This document shows, piece after piece, positions 13,861 to 22,214 of a stretch of 22,790 nt of DNA. Origin of the DNA: Mageeibacillus sp. UBA3708 (lineage in GTDB: Bacteria > Bacillota > Clostridia > Saccharofermentanales > Saccharofermentanaceae); contig DFIB01000114.1 in NCBI GenBank assembly GCA_002371375.1, forward strand, positions 1 through 22,790. The letters are read 5' to 3'. A program made the position numbers and the translations under genes. A model generated the notes under the pieces. It was not told the origin of the DNA. It saw only the letters and a program-made list of their open reading frames with translations, and ran no database searches. Positions within the stretch are counted from its first letter, which is position 1, and the number at the start of each line of letters is the position of its first letter.

Positions 13861-16155
13861 AATTCGTTAGTTGTAAGATCCCGGTTTGTTAGAGTTGCAA
13901 CAGTGCTGATGTGCATGTTCCTGATGGCATCTGCGCTTTTGTTCCTGGCACCTGGTGAAGTAAGTGCAGCGGGAAGTGTTGATGTTGTCGGATGGGGCAC
14001 ATGGAATAAAGATTTCGGCGGATTTTCACTTGATGTTCAAGGCTACTCTGCACCACAGAATGTTGTGGTAACGCTCACGTTTGATAAAGAAGTTAACGTT
14101 TCATCGTCTCTTGTCGCAAACGGTGTTGCAAAGATCAGCGGAAGCGGAGGACGCAAGGTAACTATAACAATATATGGATACAACGGTAAGAAGGGCGATC
14201 CTGACGGGGGGTATTATTTCGAAGTGTCCGGAACCAACATTGAAGGAATGGATAAGCCCAAGTGTTCTGCCAAGGCGTCAGGCGCAACTTATACTCCCAC
14301 CAAGAAGCCTACTGCAACTAACACGCCTACACCTAAACCCACCAAGAAGCCTACTAATACGAGTACACCTACACCCAAGCCGACCAAGAAGCCGACTAAT
14401 ACACCTAAGCCTACACGTGAGGCAACACCCACACCTGAGCCGACTGATACGCCGGCACCTACAGCTACACCTAAACCGACATCAACGCCGGCTCCTACTC
14501 CTACTACTGATCCCAATCGTCTTCCGATCGAGCCGGAGCCGTCTGCTTCTGCCGTTGTTCCGGGTACGGTAGACCCCACAGACCCCACAGATCCGTCTAA
14601 CCCCATCGGCGGCACGACGGATAAGGACGGAAACACTCCGACACCTACCAAGACGCCGGAAGCACCCGTAGAACTTAAGAAAGACAGCAATTTCAACTGG
14701 CTTCCATACCTGTTGATATTTATAGTTGTCGCTCTGCTGTTGCTCAGATACGGATATCTGCGCAAGGGCAAGGGCTACTCCAACAAAGAAGCTTTCGCGC
14801 ATTTCATACCCGGCATGGGCGGATCAGGCAAAGCTCCGAAGACTGCTCCGGTTCAGGCATCAAGACCCGTAGCTTCTTCACAGACAGGAGCCGGTCTTGC
14901 CGCTTCGATGAAAGAGATCAATGCAATGAGAATGGCAGAACAGAAGGAAGCGCAGGCTGCCGGCGCAGGAGCTGCCGCAGCAGCAAAAGCTCCTCAGAGA
15001 GCACCCGTAAAGCGCCCTGCAAAGTATTCATCCAATCCAAATGTTGCAAGACAGGCAAGAGAGGCGGAAGAGGCACCCAAGCGTCCTGCTGCTGCGGCCG
15101 TACCGCCCAAGGCGGCTCCTGCCGGTGCACCTTCTGCATCATCTCCTGTTCCGGGACTTAAGGCTCCGATCAAGAGGCCTCCTCAATACTCAGTGAACCA
15201 TGCGGCACAGGCACCTGTTCAGGTACAGCAGAAGCCCGTAACTACTCATGTCGCACCTGTTGTTGCTGCAACTGCGGCAACCGTTGCAGGTACTCCCAAG
15301 GCGGCTCCTGCTGCACCGGCAAAGCCTGCAGCTCCGGTTCAGAACCCGGCATCACCTGCTACACAGCCGAAGGCACCCTCTGCCCCTGTAATGCCAGTTC
15401 CTGAACAAAGCGGTACGAAGCATTTCAAGCGTCCCTCGGAATACACTGTTGACCACGCGGCTATACCCGGTGTCGTCAAGATACCTGAGGTTAAAATAGC
15501 AAGTGATATCAAGCCTGTTCCTGCAGACAAGATAACAGCAAAGAACGAAGTTCATCCTCAAGCCGGTAAGGAACCGGCTCCCCGTAAGGTAGCACCAGCG
15601 CCTGCCAAGGCACCGGCACCGGCTCCTGCAGCCTCCGTCAATCCTGATGAAGCACAGGCAGATTCCAAGGGCCATGGCGTTAAGGGACTTGTCGGCAAAT
15701 TGCCTTTCGGCAAGAAGCATGAGTCGGTAAGTGAGCCTGTTGCATATCCCAAGACGGCCTCCACGAGCGGAACGACTAATTATGCGGCAGCCATGAAGGA
15801 GATTGCAGCGCAGAGAAGAGCCGAAGAAGCCGCTGCTGCACAGGCACAGGCGCAGACGCAGGTGAAGGTTCCCGCGGCACCTATGAATCAGAATCCTAAT
15901 CAGATTCCCGGACTGAGGGCCCCTATCAAGAGACCTCCGCAGTACTCCGTAAATCACGCTGCACAGCAGAATCCTGCAGCTGGATCACCTCAGTCCGCAG
16001 CTCCGACCCGTCCGGGATATAGGACTCCGGTATGGAACATACCGGGTGCTCAGGCGCCTTCGCAGAATCCGGCTCCGGACAAGCCGGCATCACCATCACC
16101 ATTCAAGCCCTCAGGCAATAATACTCAGCCCGGCAATGGTGCGGACAACAACTGA
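13858..16155 (+). CDS. Membrane-anchored surface protein with CBM-like domain and long repeat-bearing cytoplasmic tail
   Basis: 765 residues. A signal peptide (cut after VSA, residue 37) precedes a beta-rich domain at about 40-140. It resembles the N-terminal domain of the endoglucanase (GTWNKDFGGFSLDV, VVVTLTFDKEV). A Thr/Pro/Lys linker of TPTKKPT-type repeats spans about 143-275. One helix (LPYLLIFIVVALLLLRYGYL) is at about 281-300. The remaining 460 residues, inferred cytoplasmic, are Ala/Pro-rich. They carry four related motifs: PVKRPAKYSSN (near 382), APIKRPPQYSVNHAAQ (near 436 and 688) and HFKRPSEYTVDHAA (near 522). They also carry two short helical segments (AASMKEINAMRMAEQ near 348, YAAAMKEIAAQRRAEE near 642). 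There is no recognised enzymatic domain. It may bind polysaccharide outside and organise partners inside the cell; this is inference. Confidence 0.8.
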   Translation: MNSLVVRSRFVRVATVLMCMFLMASALLFLAPGEVSAAGSVDVVGWGTWNKDFGGFSLDVQGYSAPQNVVVTLTFDKEVNVSSSLVANGVAKISGSGGRKVTITIYGYNGKKGDPDGGYYFEVSGTNIEGMDKPKCSAKASGATYTPTKKPTATNTPTPKPTKKPTNTSTPTPKPTKKPTNTPKPTREATPTPEPTDTPAPTATPKPTSTPAPTPTTDPNRLPIEPEPSASAVVPGTVDPTDPTDPSNPIGGTTDKDGNTPTPTKTPEAPVELKKDSNFNWLPYLLIFIVVALLLLRYGYLRKGKGYSNKEAFAHFIPGMGGSGKAPKTAPVQASRPVASSQTGAGLAASMKEINAMRMAEQKEAQAAGAGAAAAAKAPQRAPVKRPAKYSSNPNVARQAREAEEAPKRPAAAAVPPKAAPAGAPSASSPVPGLKAPIKRPPQYSVNHAAQAPVQVQQKPVTTHVAPVVAATAATVAGTPKAAPAAPAKPAAPVQNPASPATQPKAPSAPVMPVPEQSGTKHFKRPSEYTVDHAAIPGVVKIPEVKIASDIKPVPADKITAKNEVHPQAGKEPAPRKVAPAPAKAPAPAPAASVNPDEAQADSKGHGVKGLVGKLPFGKKHESVSEPVAYPKTASTSGTTNYAAAMKEIAAQRRAEEAAAAQAQAQTQVKVPAAPMNQNPNQIPGLRAPIKRPPQYSVNHAAQQNPAAGSPQSAAPTRPGYRTPVWNIPGAQAPSQNPAPDKPASPSPFKPSGNNTQPGNGADNN

Positions 16156-17620
16156 CAGAAGGATCAATAAGATCGACATGATAACAGTATCAGCAGTCTT
16201 CCTGCTGGTACTGTTATTGAGTTTATATACGCCCCTCATCACGGATGACCTCCATTTCAAGCATATATGGAATGGCTTTGACGCTGATATAGGTAGCGAG
16301 GTGCGCATATCTTCAATAGGCAATCTGTTCACATCAGCAGGTAATTATTATCGCTACAGCGGCGGAAGAGTCGTCTGTCATTTCTTTGTCTTCGCCGTGA
16401 TATATGCCGGAAAGTGGGTGTTCGCGATAATCAACGCCTGCTTCTTTGTGCTGGCAGGCCTGCTTATAAGGCGCGGGATCGGATCCGGTCTGTTATCTGA
16501 GAACATGTTTTTGCTGCCGTTGATATATATGTCTATGTTTCTGCTCCTGCCATCATGGGGTGATTCCGTATTGTGGGTATCAGGAAGTGTAAATTACCTG
16601 TGGGCGGGGACTGTCATGCTGTGGGCAGTCAGTATGATCGATAGTTCCCGTAAGGGTGCCGGGAATTATATCGTGACATTTATTTCTGTCCTGTTGGCAT
16701 CCTCCGTCAACGAGGTATTCGGCGGAATGCTCATCATATTCATCGTAATCCGGCTGTTCTCAAGCAGGATAAAGGCTGCCGGTTATTATATCGCATCCCT
16801 GCTTTGCACACTGCCGGGAATGGGGCTGGTGATACTGTCTCCGGGTAATTCCAACAGGCAGGTCATGGTCGACGGGAACAGTGATATCGGCATTGCAAAG
16901 GCTATAAAGACATCATATGATTATCTCTCATGTTTTATCAGCTGGGGATCGGTTATATTGTTGCCGGTCCTGATCATGCTGTTCTATATGATCCTGCACA
17001 GAGAGAAGATAAAGAAGATATTTGCCGCGATGGCGCTGCCCATAGCCTGTTTTGCGGGAAGTGTGGCACTTGGACTGTCGGGGGTCGTAATACAGCGAGC
17101 TTTGTTCTCGGTAATCCTTCCGCTGATGATTCCCGCATGGTCATGTCTCATGGATTTTCTGTGCAGGGCAGAGGGAAGTGAGAAGTATAAATCAGTTTAT
17201 TTGGCACTTGCTTCACTGACTCTCCTGAACCTGATATCGCTCTCGTTTATGCAAGCTGCAGTTGCCGGATTGTGCCTCGTGATCATGGTCCTTGTCAGGT
17301 ATTTGATGAAAGTCGGATCAGGCAGGAAGTCAGGCAGGAAGCCCGGTTCGCCGGCAAGGCTAAGTCTGATCGTTATCGCACTGTCCGGCATTATCGTTAT
17401 ATTCAATACAGTCACTTTTTTTATCGATGTGCAGGACTATGATTCATATATTGCAGAGGTCGCCTCGGCTATGAAGAGGAATGACATGGTTACTGTTTAT
17501 TCTGCGTCATCTCAGAGGAATGCAGTAAGCCTTTTTTTCCCTGCTGAGGGTACCATCGTATCGGATTATTCCCTGAGCTGGATATTTCAGTATTATGTTG
17601 TGGAGGGAAATAAGATATGA
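16139..17620 (+). CDS. DUF6056-like polytopic membrane protein
   Basis: About 493 residues from ATG 16139, with around ten or more hydrophobic helices. Landmarks recalled from DUF6056 are the acidic pair after the first helix (LYTPLITDDLHF, Asp36-Asp37), YRYSGGRVVCHF and WVSGSVNYLW. The acidic loop residues and helix layout suggest a GT-C-type glycosyltransferase fold. The start is uncertain. ATG 16139 overlaps the preceding gene by 17 nt and gives a positively charged N-terminus. ATG 16178 would begin just before the first helix with AGAAGG 15 nt upstream. The open frame back to 16046 is not used here because it lies wholly within the upstream gene in another frame. The stop overlaps the next start as ATGA. 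Confidence 0.75.
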   Translation: MRTTTDRRINKIDMITVSAVFLLVLLLSLYTPLITDDLHFKHIWNGFDADIGSEVRISSIGNLFTSAGNYYRYSGGRVVCHFFVFAVIYAGKWVFAIINACFFVLAGLLIRRGIGSGLLSENMFLLPLIYMSMFLLLPSWGDSVLWVSGSVNYLWAGTVMLWAVSMIDSSRKGAGNYIVTFISVLLASSVNEVFGGMLIIFIVIRLFSSRIKAAGYYIASLLCTLPGMGLVILSPGNSNRQVMVDGNSDIGIAKAIKTSYDYLSCFISWGSVILLPVLIMLFYMILHREKIKKIFAAMALPIACFAGSVALGLSGVVIQRALFSVILPLMIPAWSCLMDFLCRAEGSEKYKSVYLALASLTLLNLISLSFMQAAVAGLCLVIMVLVRYLMKVGSGRKSGRKPGSPARLSLIVIALSGIIVIFNTVTFFIDVQDYDSYIAEVASAMKRNDMVTVYSASSQRNAVSLFFPAEGTIVSDYSLSWIFQYYVVEGNKI

Positions 17621-18378
17621 CGAGGATCGCACTGATCACGGGAGCTACCTCCGGTATAGGAGAACAGTTTGCAAGACAGCTTGCAGAATCCCAGACATGT
17701 GATGAATTGTGGCTGGTCGGAAGGAACAGCGCCAGACTGGATGTGTTGAAGGCGGAACTCCTTCCACAGAGAACTGTTGCGGTCTGTGCCGATCTTTGTA
17801 CGACGGACGGGATGATGTGTATCGAGGCAATGTTGAAGGAACGGGAGCCGGTGATAAGCCTGCTTATAAACAGCGCCGGACTGGGGTATAGAGAGCCTGT
17901 CTCCGGACAGAGCATTGGGGAGATATCAGATACGCTGAATACAAACTGCAATGCGCTTACATTGATGTGCAGGATGTGTCTTCCTTACATGGACAGCGGT
18001 TCGGGGATGATCAACATCGCTTCTTCGGCAGGATTTATTCCGCAGCCGGGATTCGCCGTTTATGCCGCGAGCAAGTCGTATGTCATCTCATTCTCGCAGG
18101 CTCTTGCCGCCGAACTGAAGGACAGGAGGATAAAGGTTACATGCGTATGTCCCGGACCGGTAACAACAGCTTTCCAGTACAAGGCGACAAAAGGGAAGAC
18201 TGAAGGTTTTACGGGAATAAGGGCGAAAACATCAAAGACCCCCGGCGAGGTAGCACGGATATCTCTTAAAGCGAGCTCCAAAGGCCGCCGTCTGGTCTCC
18301 GTCGGATTCTCGCAAAAATTATTGCGTCTGGCAGCCAAAATATTACCTCATCAGTGGATAATAAGCATGATTAAATGA
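17617..18378 (+). CDS. Short-chain dehydrogenase/reductase (SDR), DltE-like
   Basis: 253 residues, a typical classical SDR length. The cofactor motif TGATSGIG is at about residues 8-15, followed by the structural NSAGLG. The catalytic residues are all present: Ser136 in INIASSAGF, Tyr149 and Lys153 in YAASKSY. PGPVTTAF closes the core. VGRNSARL after the second strand suggests NADP rather than NAD, since the Arg can bind the 2'-phosphate; this is inference. GGAGGG lies upstream, and the gene overlaps the DUF6056-like gene by 4 nt, indicating translational coupling. The substrate cannot be told from sequence. The NIAS/PQPGFAVYAASK pattern is like DltE/YqjQ-type SDRs. Confidence 0.92.
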   Translation: MTRIALITGATSGIGEQFARQLAESQTCDELWLVGRNSARLDVLKAELLPQRTVAVCADLCTTDGMMCIEAMLKEREPVISLLINSAGLGYREPVSGQSIGEISDTLNTNCNALTLMCRMCLPYMDSGSGMINIASSAGFIPQPGFAVYAASKSYVISFSQALAAELKDRRIKVTCVCPGPVTTAFQYKATKGKTEGFTGIRAKTSKTPGEVARISLKASSKGRRLVSVGFSQKLLRLAAKILPHQWIISMIK

Positions 18379-18414
18379 TAAAATATCAGTATATATCTCA
18401 GGTGAGGGCAGACT

Positions 18415-18762
18415 ATGGCAAAGAATAGAATTGAGACAGCACCGTCATATGGAAGTATTTTCCGTACAGTAGAGGAGACAGCCCGCAGCAAGACTTTCCC
18501 GGACGGCTTTTTTGCTACGCAGATCACACTGACGGGAGACGGCGGATTTCAGCCTCTGTATATCAAGGTCGAAGACGGAAATGTAGAGACGGCCCCCTAT
18601 GAGTACCACGGGGCGGATTTCTATATTGATTGCGATACAGGAGTAATGGCTGATATTCTCAACGGCAAATGTACTATATACGATGCCGTATCCGGCGGCA
18701 GGGCAACTGTTAACGGGGATGCGGCCAAAGCACTTGTGTTTATACATTCTTTCTTCGGTTAA
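18415..18762 (+). CDS. SCP-2 sterol-transfer-like small protein
   Basis: 115 residues without signal peptide or membrane helix. The layout fits a single SCP-2-like lipid-binding domain: an amphipathic strand pair (GGFQPLYIKVEDGNVE), ADFYIDCDTGVMADILNGK, and a closing GGRATVNGDAAKALVFIHSFF, as in the usual 'dG..v.GD......l...F' ending. GTGAGGG lies 7 nt before the start. It is 36 nt after the SDR gene and 11 nt before the esterase-like gene, within the operon. A role in binding a hydrophobic ligand is inferred from the fold only. Confidence 0.7.
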   Translation: MAKNRIETAPSYGSIFRTVEETARSKTFPDGFFATQITLTGDGGFQPLYIKVEDGNVETAPYEYHGADFYIDCDTGVMADILNGKCTIYDAVSGGRATVNGDAAKALVFIHSFFG

Positions 18763-18773
18763 GGGTACGGCAG

Positions 18774-20369
18774 ATGAGGCTTGAACTCAACGGCATTTTC
18801 AAAGACGGCATGATCTTTCAATGGGGAACCGGAATAAGGATATTCGGTTCCTCGTCAGAAGACTGTGATGTCCTTGTACACATGTATAAGGATGATGATC
18901 TCATAAGCGGGATCACTGTTCATACCAATGACAAGCTTGAGTTCATGGCAGAGCTTCCTGCAGTTGATTCTCCGGGCGGACCGTTTGTATTCAGGATATC
19001 GTCATCCGCGGCAGGATCCGGTGAGCCCGTACAGGAGATCGTCATTACCGGGTGCTATGCAGGTGAGGTGTGGCTTGCCGCAGGACAGAACAACATGGGC
19101 TATCCCCTTGTAAGGAGTCAGTATGCCAAGTATACGATTGAGAATGTTCCCGAGACGGAGATACGCTGCTACAGAGTTCCTGTTGCGGGGTTCCTTGATG
19201 ACGAGCAGAAGATGCTCGAGGCGGAATCTTCCTGGGTGATCATCGACAGGGATACATGCAGAGACATGTCGGGTATCGCCTTTTATTTCGCAAGGGAACT
19301 TGAGAACAGGCTTGACTGCAAGATAGGAATAATAGGCTGTTATGTTCCCGATACTTCTATATCATGCTGGCTCAGCACCTCCGGATTGATGAGCACTGAA
19401 GGCGGAAGGAAGATGAAGGCGGATTTTGACAGAGCCGCTTCATCCTTGTCGGATGATGAATTTGATGAACTTGCTGCCGCATATGAGAGTCAATCAGAAC
19501 AATATGAGGCGAGAGTCAGGGCATTGCTTAAGGAGAACCCTTATGCAACCTATCAGAGAGTCAGAGAGGAGATAGGCGGCTTCAGGCGTACCCCTCCTGT
19601 GGGCTACAGATCCATGCGGCACCCGGGAGCCATGTTCGAATGCATGATCCGAAGGATTGCACCGTATGCTTTGCGTGGGGTCATCTATTATCAGGGCGAA
19701 TCTGATTGTGCGGATCATGCAGCTCTTTACGGACAGGTATTTACAAGCCTTATCGGTGAGTGGCGTGAGGTGTTTATGAGCCCCGAGCTCCCTTTCGTAT
19801 TCTGCCAGCTCCCCATGTACATATCCAAGGAACGCAAGTTCATGGCTTACGATGATTATTCGTGGGCAAAGCTCCGCGAACAGCAGCAGATGGTGGCATC
19901 GACTGTCGGGAATACATATATGGCCGTACTCGCCGACTGCGGAGAGTTTGACAACATATATCCGGCTAACAAGAAGACTCCCGGACAGAGGATGGCAGCG
20001 ATGGCTCTTAAGTATGTTTACGGTTACAAACATATACCGGCTCTGGCACCTCACATCATTGATGCCAGAAGGGGAGACGGTGTGGAAGTGAGCTTTGGAG
20101 GGGATTTCCTTCTGCTCAACATGGCAACACGATTTGATTCCGACGACACCGGCTTTGAGATCGCCGGTGAAGACGGGGAATTCCACCGCGCAAATGCTAC
20201 TGTGGATTTCGACGGTAAGACAGTATTACTCGATTGTCCTTATGTGGAATTTCCGGTCAAGGTAAGGTATGGTTATTTCAGTTACGGTGCTACGCCGCTT
20301 TATGCGGACAACGGTCTTGCTGCGGCACCGTTCTCGGTTAATGTGGAGAAGACACTCGGAAGCAGGTGA
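18774..20369 (+). CDS. Sialate O-acetylesterase-like protein with lost catalytic Ser and His (probable pseudoenzyme)
   Basis: 531 residues, full length for the SASA/SGNH-type family. The N-terminal beta domain is typical (LPAVDSPGGPFVFRISS). Fold landmarks are conserved: EVWLAAGQ, RGVIYYQGESDCADHAALY, ELPFVFCQLPMY and DCGEFDNIYP with NKKTPGQRMA. However, the GQSNM block reads GQNNM, so the nucleophile Ser is Asn106. The DxxHP block reads DNIYP, so the catalytic His is Tyr396, although Asp393 stays. The oxyanion-hole segment, usually NWGGT, reads YVPDT (190-194). There are no frameshifts or stops. It is therefore likely to bind rather than hydrolyse acetylated glycans, or to have another activity. 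It has no signal peptide, so it is probably cytoplasmic. The start follows AAGGG. Confidence 0.85.
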   Translation: MRLELNGIFKDGMIFQWGTGIRIFGSSSEDCDVLVHMYKDDDLISGITVHTNDKLEFMAELPAVDSPGGPFVFRISSSAAGSGEPVQEIVITGCYAGEVWLAAGQNNMGYPLVRSQYAKYTIENVPETEIRCYRVPVAGFLDDEQKMLEAESSWVIIDRDTCRDMSGIAFYFARELENRLDCKIGIIGCYVPDTSISCWLSTSGLMSTEGGRKMKADFDRAASSLSDDEFDELAAAYESQSEQYEARVRALLKENPYATYQRVREEIGGFRRTPPVGYRSMRHPGAMFECMIRRIAPYALRGVIYYQGESDCADHAALYGQVFTSLIGEWREVFMSPELPFVFCQLPMYISKERKFMAYDDYSWAKLREQQQMVASTVGNTYMAVLADCGEFDNIYPANKKTPGQRMAAMALKYVYGYKHIPALAPHIIDARRGDGVEVSFGGDFLLLNMATRFDSDDTGFEIAGEDGEFHRANATVDFDGKTVLLDCPYVEFPVKVRYGYFSYGATPLYADNGLAAAPFSVNVEKTLGSR

Positions 20370-20376
20370 TAGTTTG
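20364..20376 (+). promoter_or_regulatory. Ribosome binding site and TTG start of the CBS gene
   Basis: AGGTGA (20364-20369) overlaps the stop codon of the upstream gene and lies 4 nt before TTG at 20374. Starting there gives MNIAFFMIPK, the usual opening of this family. The first ATG (20392) would cut six residues. Confidence 0.6.
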
Positions 20377-20820
20377 AATATAGCTTTTTTTATGATACCC
20401 AAGATCGATGTTAAGTACATCCGTTCGGACTGCACAGTGAGGCAGGCCCTGGAGACGATGCATCACGGAGGATATACGGCGATTCCGGTGATCGACGGTG
20501 ACGGATACTACAAGGGAATACTGAGAGAAGGGGATCTGTTGTGGTACATAGTCCGCGGCGAGGGCGGGGAGCCTCATACAATGGCTGTTGAGAGTCTTGA
20601 GAAATTCTCTCTTGAGGATGTAGACTATATTAGAGCAGACAATGAACTCGGCATGTCTGTATCGATCACGGCCTCGATCGAGGATCTGATAATGAGAGCG
20701 ATGAATGTTAATTTTGTTCCGATCGTAGATGACAGGGGACTGTTTATAGGAATAGTTACGAGAAGAGCGATAATTAAGCATTTCTACGATAAGAACATCA
20801 AGGACCGGAAGGATCAGTGA
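20374..20820 (+). CDS. CBS-domain pair protein
   Basis: About 148 residues with two CBS motifs: CTVRQALETMHHGGYTAIPV with GYYKGILREGDLLWYI at about 16-55, and SIEDLIMRAMNVNFVPIVDD with LFIGIVTRRAIIKHF at about 104-140. There is no fused catalytic domain. Such stand-alone CBS pairs usually bind adenine nucleotides or S-adenosylmethionine and regulate a partner, but the partner is not evident here. A TTG start is inferred. The stop is one base from the next start, so the gene is in the operon with the DUF4230 genes. Confidence 0.85.
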   Translation: MNIAFFMIPKIDVKYIRSDCTVRQALETMHHGGYTAIPVIDGDGYYKGILREGDLLWYIVRGEGGEPHTMAVESLEKFSLEDVDYIRADNELGMSVSITASIEDLIMRAMNVNFVPIVDDRGLFIGIVTRRAIIKHFYDKNIKDRKDQ

Positions 20821-20821
20821 T

Positions 20822-21517
20822 ATGGCGCGCAAAAGACAGGATGTCATAATGGTGAAGGATTCCGGAAAGAATAAGACCATTTTTATAATGGCCACCGTCA
20901 TTGTGGTTTTAATTCTCGTACTCGTCATGATCATCACCTTGTGGGCAAGATCTAATAAGGTGTCAGAGAAGATATCGGATATTGTCGATAACGCCGGACT
21001 GATAATCGGGGGCGGTAATACAAGTGCTCAGGTTGTGGAACATACTACGACGATAGATGAGATCATAGGGATCGACGAGATCCAGACGCTCGAGTACAAA
21101 TATGACGCCATCTGCAGAGTGTTTGCCAATCCGAATGATGCCAAACCAGTCTATTATATTGCGTATACAGGCACCGTGTCACTGGGGATAGACGGTACTA
21201 TGATCAGCACCGATTACGGCACAGGGACAAGTAAAGTGATAACTGTCAAGCTTCCTTCCATACAGATTCTCAGCTGTACCGTAAATGCCGGTACTCTGGA
21301 TTATCTGTTCCTGGATCAGAAATACAATAATCAGGACACTTCAATAACTGCCCAGGCTAAATGTGAAGAGGATCTCCGCAGGAGGATCGAGGGGGATGAG
21401 AAGATGTTTGAGTATGCCAGGAAGAACGCGGAATCCCAGATACGCGCATTGACTGAACCGCTGGTGTCACAGATATATCCTGATTATCAGCTCGAGATAG
21501 AATGGAAGGAGGGATGA
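20822..21517 (+). CDS. DUF4230-like protein, transmembrane-anchored
   Basis: 231 residues. A basic N-terminus (MARKRQDVIMVKDSGKNK) precedes one hydrophobic helix at about residues 19-41, then a soluble domain. VYYIAYTGTVSLGIDGT and VITVKLPSIQILSCTV match the core of DUF4230 as I recall it (a Y.G....GID segment followed by a V.LP strand). The C-terminus is helical and charged. It is probably anchored with the domain outside. Function is unknown. It abuts a second DUF4230-like gene. Confidence 0.75.
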   Translation: MARKRQDVIMVKDSGKNKTIFIMATVIVVLILVLVMIITLWARSNKVSEKISDIVDNAGLIIGGGNTSAQVVEHTTTIDEIIGIDEIQTLEYKYDAICRVFANPNDAKPVYYIAYTGTVSLGIDGTMISTDYGTGTSKVITVKLPSIQILSCTVNAGTLDYLFLDQKYNNQDTSITAQAKCEEDLRRRIEGDEKMFEYARKNAESQIRALTEPLVSQIYPDYQLEIEWKEG

Positions 21518-21518
21518 C

Positions 21519-22214
21519 ATGAAGAAGAGTGTTATATTGATATCTGCAATCCTTCTGTCTACTCTTCTTTATTGCGGGTGCGGCAAGGAGATACAGGCCA
21601 AAGAAGCACTTAAGCGGGGCAAAGTCAGGAATCAGTACGAGATCAATTATAACGATCCCGACATTACACCTGACATGACTTCAACCGTACTTCCTCAGGA
21701 GATCCAGGTAAGGAATATCTGCAAGCTTGCAACGATCGAGGTGTATTTCCACAGCGTTGCAAAGGCCGTTAAGCCGGCTGCATCGGGACTTGCGGGGATC
21801 AATCAGGCTGACAGACGTTTCTGGATCGAATACAGCGGATATGCCGATGTGGGTATCGATATGAATAAGGTTCAGATGACTGTTACGGGCCATACCGTAA
21901 ATGTTAAGATACCTCATGCTTCGCTCCTCGGTGAGATCAAAGTGGATTCATCTTCATATGATCTTGAGTCCATCGCCATAGAGTCACAGTCGAAGTGGAA
22001 GTCAGAGAATTCGATAACTGCCGCAGACGTTACAAAGGCTATCAGGGAATCCAATTCCTTTACAATGCTGGATATCCTTAAGGACAAGGGAATGATGCTT
22101 ACGGCAGAAGAAAGGGCAATGGACTTCATAAGGAAATACATTGCCCAGATATCAGCATATTCCAAGATCAATTACACTGTTAATTTCGAGTATATTGACA
22201 GCGATACAAAGTGA
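21519..22214 (+). CDS. DUF4230-like protein, probable lipoprotein
   Basis: 231 residues. A short lipoprotein-type signal (MKKSVILISAILLSTLLYCGCG, with Cys19 or Cys21 as the candidate lipidated residue) is an imperfect lipobox. The soluble domain repeats the DUF4230 pattern: FWIEYSGYADVGIDMNKVQ and VNVKIPHASLLGEIKV. It is the same length as the upstream neighbour and follows it after one base, with GGAGGG as ribosome binding site. The two are likely ancient duplicates placed in the envelope by different anchors, perhaps acting as a heteromer. Its stop codon abuts the stop codon of the convergent DegV gene. Confidence 0.75.
   Translation: MKKSVILISAILLSTLLYCGCGKEIQAKEALKRGKVRNQYEINYNDPDITPDMTSTVLPQEIQVRNICKLATIEVYFHSVAKAVKPAASGLAGINQADRRFWIEYSGYADVGIDMNKVQMTVTGHTVNVKIPHASLLGEIKVDSSSYDLESIAIESQSKWKSENSITAADVTKAIRESNSFTMLDILKDKGMMLTAEERAMDFIRKYIAQISAYSKINYTVNFEYIDSDTK

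Noticed and set aside
16046..16138. N-terminal extension of the DUF6056-like protein with a HHHHH run
   Set aside because: It lies wholly inside the upstream gene in another frame, over Ser/Pro codons. It lacks a ribosome binding site and is unlike the family's N-terminus.
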